DNA of 64,000 nucleotides, taken from Fulvia fulva. Its lineage: Eukaryota; Ascomycota; Dothideomycetes; Mycosphaerellales; Mycosphaerellaceae. The DNA lies in NCBI RefSeq assembly GCF_020509005.1, contig NC_063014.1:1674001-1738000 (forward strand), read 5' to 3'. The position numbers were made by a program, and so were the translations under genes. The notes under the pieces are model-generated. The model did not search any database and was not told the origin of the DNA. It worked only from the letters and a program-made list of their open reading frames with translations. Every line of letters begins with the position of its first letter. Positions within the stretch are counted from its first letter, which is position 1. Of the stretch, positions 25,650-36,546 are shown piece by piece.

Positions 25650-28600
25650 AAGGAACTTAAGAAGCTCGAGCCTAAGGAGAAGGCTAGTTTTATCGTAGTG
25701 GGCGGTTATATTCGCTACCGCCGTATAGACTATAACTTATTCTCGCTAGACTACCCTATTAAGTAGTATAAGCGCCCTCCGCCGCGCGCGAATACTAGCT
25801 CTATAATATAGACATAGGCCAACTCTTAGTAATAGGGAAATAGCTAGACTAACGCTTAAGTACGACAACCGTTAGTCCTACTTACAAATATAATACTAAG
25901 AAGGAAATATAGCGAGATACGGTAATATAAGGACTAGAGTACGCTTTACGTATATTAGTAAGCTCTCTAATACCGCCTATTACACGAGGGGCACTAAGGC
26001 CGAGAGTGTCCCCTTACCTTATAATACCTAGTAGTATAGATAGTAATTAAGCTCTTACCTTCCTTAATTACGGTACTACCTCTTAGTATATAAATTCTAT
26101 ATACGCTCGTATATATAATCTTCCTCGACTCTAGGAAGAACCTCTTTAATTAGGACTAGCTAATAGCGGCTCCGCTAACGAGCTTATTACCGAGTCTACG
26201 TACTTTCCTTTTAATATCGGCGGCTACGTCGAAATCCTTAGCTACTATTTAGTAGAATCACTAGAGTATAACATCGTGCTCGGCTCTAGTTAGTTCGTAG
26301 ACTACGAACTAGAGATATAATAGGAGAAGGGCATTATAATAATGAATCATTTGAAATGCCGTACCTATAAGGTAAACTAGAGGCCTAATAAGTACCTATA
26401 AGTATAGTCTATTAACTATCTAGCTACGCTAGTACTATTAGGCAATTATCGACCGCCGATAGTAGAAGATAACCCCGACGAAGTCACCGCTCCTACGCTA
26501 TCGTTACCTAAGTATATACCCTAACTATAGTTCTATACGACGTTCGAGGACGAAGAGGATGACTTCCGTATATATACTCGATAACCGTTACCGGTAGACG
26601 GCGTTAAGACGTTAAAGCAACCGTACCGACATACGAAACAAAAGTAACGAGTTGTCGAACTAGAACTAGAGATTAATATCGTAAATATCTCCGCGGCCTA
26701 CGTAGTAAAACTAGCTCGTAAGAAAGGAGCGGAAGTCTATATAATATAGATTATACTACCTAGTTAGAAGTACTACGCTAATCTATTACGAGTCTACGTA
26801 ATAGTAGCGACTAGGTAAGACTTCGATCCTACTAGGCTCTACGCTATAAACCTTCGAAAGGTATAATTAGCAAACCCCTTAACAGTATATATAATAATAG
26901 TGAATAGCGACTTCGATAGATTTATAAAAGGCAAAGATAAGGACTAAGATACTAAGGTCTACTTACCCTAGGAACTATACGATTTCGAGGACTGTTTTAA
27001 CCGTTAGGATATATTAAAGATCCTACCTTACCGCCCTAGTAAAGACTATAAAATACACCTTAAAGACGAAACTAAGTCACCTCCTTTTAAGCGGCTATAC
27101 GTAATATTGTCTCGCGAGAATAAGGTAATTAAGAAGTAGGTCGATAATTAGCTAGAATCTAGAGCGATATAATAAAGCACGAGTCCGGCTTCTATACTAG
27201 TACTAATTATACGTAAACTAGGCGGCGGTCTACGGGTCTATATCGACTATAGAGCTCTTAACGCCCTTACGGTTAAAAGTATATACCTAATACCGCTATT
27301 CTAAGAAACGCTAAAACGTCTAAATAGCAAGAAGTACTTTACTAAACTCGATATTATCTCTGTCTTTAACCGTATTCGTATTACGGAGGGCTACGAATAG
27401 AAAACTACGTTTAGTACTCGCTATAGTCAATTCGAGTGTATAGTAATGCCTTTCGGCCGATATAATGCTCTAGGAACATTCTAATTATATATTAACGATA
27501 CGCTTAGGGAGTATCTCGATAACTTCTATTTAGTATACCTAGATAATATCCTAATCTTTAGCGACACATTTGAGGAACATATATAACACGTACGTAAAGT
27601 ACTATAACGTATATATAAAGCCGGCCTATAATTAGATATCGATAAATGCGAGTTCTACTAAATAGAGACGAAGTACCTTAGTATTATTATAGGAGTCGAT
27701 AGTATCCGTATAGACCTAGAAAAGGTCGACGTAGTTAAGAACTAGCTTACTCTAATATACCTAAAGGATATATAAACATTCCTTAGGTTTGGCAACTTCT
27801 ATCGAAGGTTTATATAGAACTTCTCTAAAATCTATATACCCCTTACGAATTTAATAAAGACTAGTAAGAATAGTAAGCCGATACTATTCGTTTAGACAAT
27901 AGAATACGAAGTAGCCTTCTAAGGATTAAAAGATGCATTCTTAACGGACACGGTACTCGTACACTTCGTACTAGGGTTAGAAACTATAGTCGAAATAGAT
28001 ACCTTAGATTTCGTTACTACGGTAGTAATTTTATAGAAACACGGAGATGTCTAGAGATTAGTAGTATATATATCTAAGAAGATGTTACTATAGGAGTATA
28101 ACTACGAGATTTACGATAAGGAACTATTAGCTATCGTCCTCGCCTTCGAAGAATAGAGACCTAAGCTTACCGTCAACTTAGACGATAATATAGATACCAA
28201 TTTCGAGAATACGAAGGATATAGATAACAATCCCGTTATTGTCTACTCCGATTATAAGAACCTAGAATACTTTATAAGTACGAAACAACTTAATAGACGG
28301 TAGGTACGCTAGGCATAGTTCCTAGTATAGTTTGTATTTAAAATTACCTATCGTCTAGCTATATAGGGTATAAAGCCTAATAGTCTTACTAGACGATCGT
28401 AAGATCTACCGTCGGATCTAAGCGATCTACGTCTATAGTATTAGAGCTAGGTCATCCTACCGCCCGCTCGCCTCGATATTAAGCTCAATTTAAGCGAGCT
28501 ACGGGAGGGGGAGGTAGCGTATGAGGTAGTATAGTACGATTTACTTATATAATTTAAGGCTCTATATAACGAAGAGACCGTTTAGGCTACTATATAATAG

Positions 28601-29150
28601 CTATCCTAGAACTAGTAAGTACCTCTATTACGTAAACATAAGATCGACGATCGTATATCTAAAGTAGAAGATAGTATAATCTATATAAAGAACGCCTACG
28701 GAGGATATAGCTTATTTATCCTAGAAGTTACTAGCGTAGTAGAAGTTCGTACTCTAATTACGAAACGTTTCTACGACATACCCGCGGCTAGATATCCCGG
28801 CCGTAAAAAGACATTCGAGTTGATTAGTAGATACTACCGCTAGCTACGTATAGTACAAACGATTAAGAGATTTATAGGTAATTATATTATATATAGAATA
28901 ACGGTTCCGTTAAATTAGTAGTATTAGGGCCTCCTTATACTATTACCGGCACCCTTCGGAGTATAGGAGGATATCGCTATTAACTTCGTTATAGATTTGC
29001 CCTTAAGTAAGAGCTTAACCGATAGACAAACGTATAAGAACTGTTATAGTCTCCCTATAGAGTATATAGAAGGTAGGGACAGAAGAGCCTTAGAGTACTT
29101 AGAAGTTGTTAAGAAGTGAAAGTCTAGCTTAGTATATAAGCGCCAAGAAT
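25650..29150 (+). pseudogene. Gypsy E pol remnant (protease, RT, RNase H, partial integrase)
   Basis: The protease C-terminal part with the Y-N-I-V-L-G pattern lies near 26265-26290. Reverse transcriptase is at about 27080-27750, where the YLDD box near 27535-27550 reads YLDN. RNase H is at about 27960-28350, with the S-D-Y-K-N-L-E-Y-F pattern near 28245-28275. The integrase zinc finger is near 28760-28900, and the first aspartate region of the integrase core is near 28970-29010. The frame then ends in unrelated sequence. It is interrupted by many RIP stops. Confidence 0.8.
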
Positions 29151-29749
29151 TATATACCCCGTAATATTTACTACGGGACCTAGCCCTCTAAATTTACTAC
29201 TCTACTAAACGGGGAGCTGGGCCTAGTTAGATTCCCTCGCCGTAACTAGTAGAGTACGTAGCCTCCCGTACGCCCTAGGTTACGTATTCTTTATATTATT
29301 CTCGGCCCTAGGGCGCTTATACCCGACCGCTACTAGCTAGTTCCGGTATAGACTAGCCTTACGGTCGCCGTAGAATCTTAGGGCGACGGTTCTGTTTATA
29401 ATTGCCTTGTTTCTTACTAGTTTCCGCTATAGACATTCCGCGCTATACGATAGGTAGTGCCTCGGACAGTTCGCGTACCGCCTCGTAGCCGATATATAGT
29501 CCCTAGATATATAGTCTCCTATATAGTTCGAGTAGGCCCACTTATTTATATACGTATAGGTTTAGTGTCTATACTATTAGTATTTAAAGTATTAGAGGAC
29601 ACGAAGGGGTAAGGAGTACTTTTGGACTATCTTAAGGCTATATTACTAGATTAGGTCTTGTTCTATTACTAGATCCGCCGCTTTCGCGTCTTATAGCTAT
29701 ATAATTAGCGCCGAGGCCTTCTTACCTTCTAGCCATTTCCTATAGAGCT

Positions 29750-32700
29750 TAGTCGCCTTCTAGATTAGAGAGTTAAGAGTGACCGGGTTGTCCTCTTAGA
29801 GAGTATATAGGTGACCTTAGTCAGTTAGGTCGAACTCCTTAGGTATATCGTAGACTAGGATCGTAAATTGCTTCGTTAAGACCTTCGCTAATACTATAAC
29901 CTTAGAGGCCTACTATAGCTATACCTCTAGGTGCCTCCTACTAGTAGTAGAGCTAGTATAGATCTATAGAGTGCCGTTAGGCTATTAGTTCACTACGACT
30001 ACCCCTAGTTAGTTAATTCGTTAGGCGAGCTCCTTATTCGATAGCTTCGTAACTTCGGCCTAGTCTTCCTTTACTATAATACGGATCGTAACTATATCGT
30101 ACGTTAGGCGGGGGCCTAGTGTCGATGCCGCGACCGCTACCTAGCTATAGGGGTGTTAATTCCGGGTGGCCTTACTAATCGCCTAAGACGTCGTCCTTAT
30201 TTCTTATTACCCTCGGTAATACGATAGTATAAGCGCCGTACGTAGCTAAGTAATCATCACCTATAGAGACTAGTATAGGAGCTAATCGTTAGTTTCTATA
30301 CTTTTTACGTCCTCTATAAGTTGCTACTAGTTGTCTTAGGGGAGCTTCGCCTATAGAGCCGTAGGCGCCGTTAGTACCGTAGCCTAGGCTACTATTACCT
30401 AGGAGTTGCCTAATGTAGTTAGGCACCTCCGCGGCGTTTAGAGCTAAAGAAATAGGGTGAAGAGAACTTTAAGCTATCTAAGTTAAATAAGGTAGAAGTC
30501 CCTTAATTCTAAGGGTAGTAGCCTAATTCATAGATCGTTAGAATAGCCTTAATAAGGGCTTTCGAATATATCGTGTTTCACGATAATAGAGGCGGAATAT
30601 ACTTACTAGTAGTATAGCGGCGTATATAGGTTCTTAATATAGATTATACTATCGATTAGTATTATATATTTGTCGTCGATCTTGTTCTTATAAAGGAGCT
30701 TAACGGTCTTACCGGCTACTAGCTAAGTCGTAGCCTCTATCGTATCTTCTTATTTATATAACTTACTAATATCGGTAGCTAGTTATTTATCTACGACTAC
30801 TCCTACTTCTAAGGAAGATAGTCGGATAATCGTACTTATAGAGACTAAAAGGAAGTGCTCTAGTTTTAGTAGGATCCGGTCCTATTAAGTATACCTCGGG
30901 TCGGACTTATCTTATAGAATTGTATCCTAAGAGCGTCGTATAAGACTATCTAGCTTTGCCCCTTATACGCCTTGTCTATATACGATCTTAAAGAAGAATT
31001 ATAATAGGAACTCGGCCTATCTCGCTTGTCGACGATTTAGCTATTTCGAACTTATAAAGTACTCGAGGTTCTTATAGTCGCTATATACGAGTATAGGGCG
31101 GCCGCTCGCGTCTTATAGGTTTTCGAAGTCGGATTCTTTATTAATTTTACCTACTATAAGCTTAGGTCTCTATTCTTCAAAAGCTTTGATAATAGTAAGT
31201 AGCTCCTTATTATAGATGTCGTAATTATATTCTTACGGGCTCATTTTCTTAAATAAGTATATAATAGGTCTTAAGATGTTATCCTTATCGTATCAAGACA
31301 GTACTACCGTAGTAACAAAGTCGCTAGTATCTGTTTCAAGGACGGTTCTACGCCCTAGAACGAACATTATAAGGACAGTGCCTTCTATATCGGCAAACGC
31401 TTACTTTAGCCTATCGAAGGCCTTTTAATACTCTTCGGTCTACTACTAAGGTGTGTCTTTTTTAGTTAGCTTTACGATAGGTAGTACTATCTTGCTATAC
31501 TCCTTAATAAAGCGCTAATAAAAGCCGGAGAAGCTATTAAACGTAAGGATATCTTTAATATTAGCCGGTATACCCTATTCTCGTATCGCTTATACCTTAG
31601 CCGGATCTATTAAGACTCCGTTCTTACTAATAATAAGACCTAAGTACTTAGTAGATTAGGTATAAAACTCGTACTTAGTAATATCAAGTTATAGGCCGGC
31701 CTCGCCGTATTTCTAGAGTACCTTCTTTATATATTCGATATATTCTTCTAAGGTGTTACTAAATATTAACATGTCGTCGAGGTATACCGAGGCGAAGTTA
31801 TCTAAGAACTCCCTTAGGGTATTATTAATATAAGACTAAAACGTCCCTAGGGCGTTATATAGACTAAACGGTATTATAAGGTATTTAAACTACCTATATC
31901 TCGTAGTAAAAGCTATTAGCTATTCTAAGCCTTTAGTAATCCGTATACGATTAAAGGCTACGATAATATCGAGTTTAGTAAAGTACTTCTTTCCTACGAT
32001 ACGGTTAAGGGTATCCTATATAAGAGGAATCGGATATCTTAACTTAATAGTACGTTCGTTTATACTACGATAATTAATATATACTCGTAGGCCTCTACCG
32101 GGTTTCTTGACGATAAGGACTAGTAAAGAGACATCTACTCTGCCTTAGTATCGGCGTATACCCTTCTAGGCAAGCTGTTCGTTAACCTAATAGGCGATAA
32201 TCTTATCTTCTTAGTTTAATATACGGTATAGTCTACCAAATAGAGGAGTCGCGCTAGCTTTAAACTTAATCTCGTAATCTATACCTAGCTAGTAAGGTAG
32301 AAGCTCCTTCGCGTCTTACTTTAAGAAGCAATACGCGAAGTTATAATAGATAGGTAGGAGGTGATCCTTTAGATCGATACATTCCTCCTTCTTCTCTATA
32401 AACCTATCTATATTGAACTATATATATATCTTATAGGCGGAAAGTGTCGGACTAACGCGTTACGCTACTAGTATAAACGCCGCTATACGTATATCTAGCC
32501 GTTCGATAGTCATGTTATTAGATAGTATCCTATAGCCGGTATTAGGTATATAGGGTACGACATTACGTATATTTCGAGTACTTATCGTATAAGCTATTAG
32601 AGGGTCTATTATACGTAGATCCCCTAGTTACTAAGGTTATTCTTATCGAATATAAACATTATATAGGCTTCGGCTCCCTTTCGCTTAGCTATCTTCTCGA

Positions 32701-32840
32701 TCGCTTCCGCGCTAACTTCCTAGATATCGATATCCGGTAGTATCGGTATAGTTACTTTATCGGCGGGTAGTATAGTCGACGGCGATATCGAGTAAGTACG
32801 TAGGCGCGGACGCGGCTTTATAATTATACCGGAGGTCATT
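29750..32840 (-). pseudogene. Gypsy F pol remnant (RT, RNase H, integrase)
   Basis: On the minus strand reverse transcriptase occupies about 32450-31550. Its catalytic YLDD is intact near 31770-31790, unusual among the gypsy copies here. RNase H lies at about 31400-30950, with the S-D-Y-K-N-L-E-Y-F pattern near 31060-31090 shared with E. Integrase and C-terminal sequence follow to about 29800. Stops from RIP occur throughout. Confidence 0.78.
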
Positions 32841-32847
32841 GTCTATA

Positions 32848-32916
32848 ACGTACTTTACTACCGAGCGGGCTATACTACCGAGCGGGCTACTTTTACTAAG
32901 AACTATACTACTTCTA
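32848..32916. repeat. Left terminal inverted repeat of pogo-like element
   Basis: 69 bp, reverse complement of 36773-36841 with a handful of C/T or G/A differences. It contains two tandem copies of the motif TACCGAGCGGGCTA. The preceding TA is the target duplication. Confidence 0.9.
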
Positions 32917-32949
32917 CTTTAATTACGACGATATCTTAATACGATAACA

Positions 32950-33840
32950 TCCTATAGAATCGTTACTAGGAGGACAATTCCTCTTTAGATTCTTCGCTAT
33001 CTAGCGAGTCTACTTAATAGGTGCGTACGTTATGCCCCGACTCGCTATATTACTAATAGCGTCGTAGCCTTAGTACTAGCCGAACACTATCTAGCGACTC
33101 TCTACTCACTTCCTACCTCCTAGTATCCTCTAGAGGTATTAATTGCGACGCCTTATCGAAGGTTAGAGACCCTCTAGACTGAATATACTTTCGCTTTCGT
33201 GCTTTCCGCTATATAAGGGCCTCGTTAGACTTACGTAGCTTACTAATCTCGCTTCGTATAAGAGCTATCTAATACGCTATCTCTCTACTCCCTCTCTATT
33301 GCCCTATTAAACGATCTTCCTCTTTCTACTACGCCTTTCTAAACCCGTAACGACGCTCTAAGATGTAATGACACCTATTATAAACGGTATCTCGTCGAAG
33401 TTATAGGTGTCCTAGTTAAGGATACTATACTTCTCCTTTATATTACGTATAAGTAAGAACTACTTCTCGATAACGTCTAGATCTTCTATTAGGGCTCGCT
33501 AACGATCGTATCTACGTATTATACGAACCTTTAGCTTACGATACCGCCTAATGAACCTGTCTATCTAATTAAGACTAGCGGGCTTAAGACCCTTCTCTTA
33601 TAGTAATAAATTGGCTATTACTCGTATACTAGCCTTTAATACCGGGAAACCTCTAAGATCTAGCTCGAGTATATACTTAAGTATCACCCTCTCTTCTAGC
33701 TCTATAAGCTTCTTCGAATTAGGCTCGTAGTCACCCCGAGGAGGTCGTCTATTCAATCGATACCCTAGTGTAGTTCGAGACGCGTCGTATACCTTAATAG
33801 TAAGTCAATTCGTAATTGTCGCGTCGCGTTTCGTGGCCTA
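32950..33840 (-). pseudogene. pogo/Fot1-type transposase remnant with catalytic core deleted
   Basis: On the minus strand, about 33640-33490 encodes a CENP-B-type helix-turn-helix (pattern F-I-R-R-Y then L-K then Y-D then R-A). Next comes the N-F-D-E segment holding the first catalytic aspartate, near 33385-33395. The frame then jumps, with a shift near 33340-33370, to the region after the third catalytic residue. The basic C-terminal segment R-K-A-R-K-R-K-Y-I-Q, typical of pogo-family proteins, lies near 33200-33170. The stretch that should carry the second and third acidic catalytic residues is missing. RIP stops are also present. It could not catalyse transposition. Confidence 0.8.
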
Positions 33841-33882
33841 GATAGCTAAGGTCAGTTCAGCCTCGTTTAAAGACAATATACG

Positions 33883-33897
33883 CTATAATAGTAGTTA
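33883..33897. repeat. Target-site duplication of LINE copy 2, left
   Basis: CTATAATAGTAGTTA, repeated at 36744-36758 right after the LINE tail. Confidence 0.93.
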
Positions 33898-34200
33898 GGT
33901 CGACGACGAGAATCACCTGTACGTGGTGTCGGCTACGAACCTCTCGTCTAGCTACGAGAGAGCCAAGTATTCTCACGCTGGAGCGTCGTGGGCGCGACGG
34001 GCGCGCAACGTAGGCGAAGCCGCGGCGAACAGAGGACTACCAGCAAAACGGGTATGAAAACCATCCGACGAGCGTGTACTCGTGTCGGGAGCGAGTCCCT
34101 CTTCTTTCTACGTGTAAGAAGGGCGCGGAACCGTGGCCTATACGCTCGACAGGACACCTCTGGTATGAGTGCAGAATTTTCACCTCCGGAGACCGCAAAC

Positions 34201-34284
34201 CGAGCGGGCTGAGCGACGAACATTGGACGAGCGGACTATAGAACAACAACTGAGCGGACTATGCAACGGCGTCGAGCGGACTAC
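34201..34284 (+). repeat. Four spaced GAGCGG(A/G)CT motifs
   Basis: Copies at 34201-34210, 34228-34238, 34252-34262 and 34273-34284, spaced 21-27 bases apart. The core is close to the motif duplicated in the terminal inverted repeat of the pogo-like element around it. Confidence 0.6.
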
Positions 34285-34448
34285 GAAACAATCTGGTGTT
34301 TGCCAGCGGGCAATGCGGTGGGTAGGTGGACACGCGACGAAGCCTGTAAGGGCCTGTTGAACACCCGGTATGGGAACGAGGGTTTTGCCTGAGGCACTGC
34401 CTGTCCCGCTACACAACGCACCTAGTCTGACATGGTAGATTGCGACGA

Positions 34449-34504
34449 GGAAAAGACGATAGCCTGAGCAAGGAAAAGACGGCTGTTAGGACGGGGAAAA
34501 GACG
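34449..34504 (+). repeat. Three spaced GGAAAAGACG motifs
   Basis: Perfect copies at 34449-34458, 34472-34481 and 34495-34504, each 23 bases from the next. The spacing is regular, about two helical turns, and lies in the probable promoter part of the LINE. The RIP-mutated equivalents are visible in copy 3 near 56328-56390. Confidence 0.65.
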
Positions 34505-34950
34505 TACAATGCAAGTGGATTAGTTCTGTGATCGGGGAGGATCGAGGGCAGGGTGATAAGGAACTTCATATTGGTTAGTAGGTGGAAACGCAAGGAGTAC
34601 GCTGCCCGGCGTGGTGTGTGCCCCGAGCAAACCTGCGAGGCATGGACGGCCGCTTTCTAGAGATAGGCTGCGGTAACGCGAAGGGCGTCAAAACCTGGGG
34701 CGTGGTGTACACTGGCAGCGACGGCTGACACTGTCTGTACAGCCCGAGAGGACGGATGCGCATGTCGGTCAATAGAGAGCACTAAAGGGCTTAGGCCTAT
34801 GGAGGTGGATATTGGCTTAAGGAGCAAACAGGGAGGGAGGGCGTAGAGGGAAGCTTTTGCTCCGGGCTAACCTCTCGAAACGAGGCTACACGGTGGTGCT
34901 AGATGAGTGGGAAAGCGCGGTTAAGACTTGTCACCTTATCTCGTAGCTAG

Positions 34951-36546
34951 CTTGCTAAATACGATTCCTTCCTTGCCCTCGACATCGCAGGGGCCTTCGA
35001 CAACGTCTCACACCAAAGGCTAATACATATCCTACAGCAGAAAGGCATCCCCCAGTGGGCAACGTCGTTCGTCTTCTCCTTTCTCCAGGAACGGACGACA
35101 TACCTAGTCCTAGGAAGGTACACGTCCGACCCGGTGAAGGCAGAGACTGGAATACCTCAGGGATCTACTCTCTCCCCTATCCTGTTTCTAATATTTATGT
35201 CGGATCTAATCCCCCTACTCACCTCTCCGCAAACCTCAGCATCGGGGTTCGTAGACGATACAAACATCCTAGCCTGGTCAGACTCGACAGAAGAGAACTG
35301 TCGCCTCCTTGAAGATAGGCACAAGAAATGCGAGGAGTGGGCAAAGAAGCATGGTGCCCGGTTCGCCCCTGAAAAGTACCAACTTATACACTTCAGTAAA
35401 GCGAGAACACACCATAATATGAAGGCGGCGGTAAGAATCCAAGGCTACGAGACCAAGCCATCAGCGGAGCTACGAGTACTAGGGATCTGGCTCGACCCGA
35501 AGCTAAGCTGGAATGTACAGATTAAGAAAGCCCAGAGTCGAGCGCAAGTCAATGAAGCCTCGATAAAGAGGCTTACGGCATCTACATGGGGAGCAACATT
35601 CGACAAGGCAAGAGTAATGTATAAGGCGATCGTCAGACCAGCTATGTTGTACGGGGCACAGATTTGGGGAACAGGAGGCGCAGGCAAGCCGATCCCGAAA
35701 CGGATAGAGCAACCCCTAAACAGGACACAGGCAGGCAACCTACGTAGGGTACTAGGCGCATACAAGACAACGTCAACAAGCACGGTAGAAATGGAGACAG
35801 GAATACCACCAATCGGCCAGTACATCCGGGGAATGAGAATTCAATACGCGGCAAAGACGACAGGTTACCTAGCACAAACCACGATCCAGGAGGCAAAGAA
35901 TAAGATAGAAAGCCGCTACCGGAGAGGGGCAGGATATAGGACAAGCCAAAAAGAGGATGACCTTACGACCTTTACGGCCGTACAGACAAGCACCGAATGG
36001 CTAGCACGAAAGGAGGAGGAGCGTAGGACTCGCCAGGCCGGCGGGAGCAAGGCTAAGACCCAAAACCTAGCGGAACAGATAGCGAGCTGCCTATGGGAGC
36101 AGGACTGGAAAAGGAAGCCCCCTAAGACAACAGGCCCGATAGCGCTCCGAGCCTTCCAGAGACACAATTACCAGCTATATAGGGACCTGACAAGGGCCGA
36201 AGCAAGCATAGCGATCCAAATCAGGTCCGAACACATTGGATTAAGGGCCTACCTGTTCAGAAGACGCGCACTAGACATCTATAGCCCAGCCTGCCAGTGT
36301 GGCTACCCATCGCAAAACCCAGAACATATGCTACTACGATGCCCGCAGTGGGCGAGAGGCAGGGGAAATTGGAGGCACCAAGCGGGAAGGAGAGACTACA
36401 AGTCAATTATTAGGGACAAAGGCAACATTCGCCGAATCTCTCGGTGGATACTACAGCAGGGATACCTCCAGCAGTTTAGCCTCGCGAGCGAGACGGAGGA
36501 GTGGATAGACAAGAGGCGGAAGCGAGGGGGGTTGCAGATAGGGTAG
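34951..36546 (+). CDS. LINE ORF2 protein, partial: reverse transcriptase core and C-terminal CCHC finger
   Basis: The frame is open for 531 codons from the stop at 34948. There is no ATG before the RT core, and GTG at 35134 is not a likely start, so this is a 5'-truncated coding region. Motif A (D-I-A-G-A-F-D) lies near 34981-35001, the P-Q-G-S-T-L-S-P-I-L-F stretch near 35155-35190 and the catalytic FVDD at 35248-35259. The thumb and a basic linker follow, then a C-terminal C-x-C-x8-H-x4-C finger near 36290-36340. No endonuclease lies upstream and I see no RNase H signature (D-G-S) between RT and finger. All visible catalytic residues are present. The family is Tad/Jockey-like. Without the N-terminal part it probably cannot act alone. 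Confidence 0.85.
   Translation, partial: LAKYDSFLALDIAGAFDNVSHQRLIHILQQKGIPQWATSFVFSFLQERTTYLVLGRYTSDPVKAETGIPQGSTLSPILFLIFMSDLIPLLTSPQTSASGFVDDTNILAWSDSTEENCRLLEDRHKKCEEWAKKHGARFAPEKYQLIHFSKARTHHNMKAAVRIQGYETKPSAELRVLGIWLDPKLSWNVQIKKAQSRAQVNEASIKRLTASTWGATFDKARVMYKAIVRPAMLYGAQIWGTGGAGKPIPKRIEQPLNRTQAGNLRRVLGAYKTTSTSTVEMETGIPPIGQYIRGMRIQYAAKTTGYLAQTTIQEAKNKIESRYRRGAGYRTSQKEDDLTTFTAVQTSTEWLARKEEERRTRQAGGSKAKTQNLAEQIASCLWEQDWKRKPPKTTGPIALRAFQRHNYQLYRDLTRAEASIAIQIRSEHIGLRAYLFRRRALDIYSPACQCGYPSQNPEHMLLRCPQWARGRGNWRHQAGRRDYKSIIRDKGNIRRISRWILQQGYLQQFSLASETEEWIDKRRKRGGLQIG

Larger units (their letters stand above)
23351..29160 (+). mobile_element. Gypsy E, + strand, truncated in integrase
   Basis: The leader (23351-23990), gag (about 24000-25600), protease, reverse transcriptase, RNase H and the first part of integrase follow in gypsy order on the + strand. 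The element stops near 29160, where sequence of the oppositely oriented gypsy F begins, so the rest of integrase and the 3' LTR are missing. I could not find a matching LTR pair. The leader near 23450-23500 resembles, in reverse complement, the sequence at 58500-58560, and the gag resembles that at 56927-58440, so E and G are related families. Confidence 0.8.
33898..34970 (+). other. Shared 5' module of the LINE family, no endonuclease
   Basis: About 1.07 kb found at the 5' end of copies 1 (1-447), 2 and 3 (55857-56913). Stops occur in all frames and the open frames of 60-90 codons on both strands match no domain I know. It contains four copies of a GAGCGG(A/G)CT motif (34201-34284) and three of GGAAAAGACG (34449-34504). 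It is probably a 5' untranslated region with the internal promoter, or foreign sequence fused to the LINE. Confidence 0.6.

Noticed and set aside
29155..29180. CCCGTA...TACGGG inverted repeat considered as a terminator or DNA-transposon end
   Set aside because: It is short, has no partner elsewhere, and lies at the E/F joint where an LTR end of F is more likely.
33948..34772. Cluster of short open frames (63-91 codons) on both strands in the LINE 5' module
   Set aside because: They overlap one another on both strands, have no recognisable domain, and lie in sequence shared with RIP-decayed copies where the frames are not kept. The excess of open frames reflects the lack of RIP stops.
35445..36167. 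Minus-strand open frames of 69-126 codons inside LINE copy 2
   Set aside because: They are antisense shadows of the ORF2 frame, which shows conserved RT motifs.
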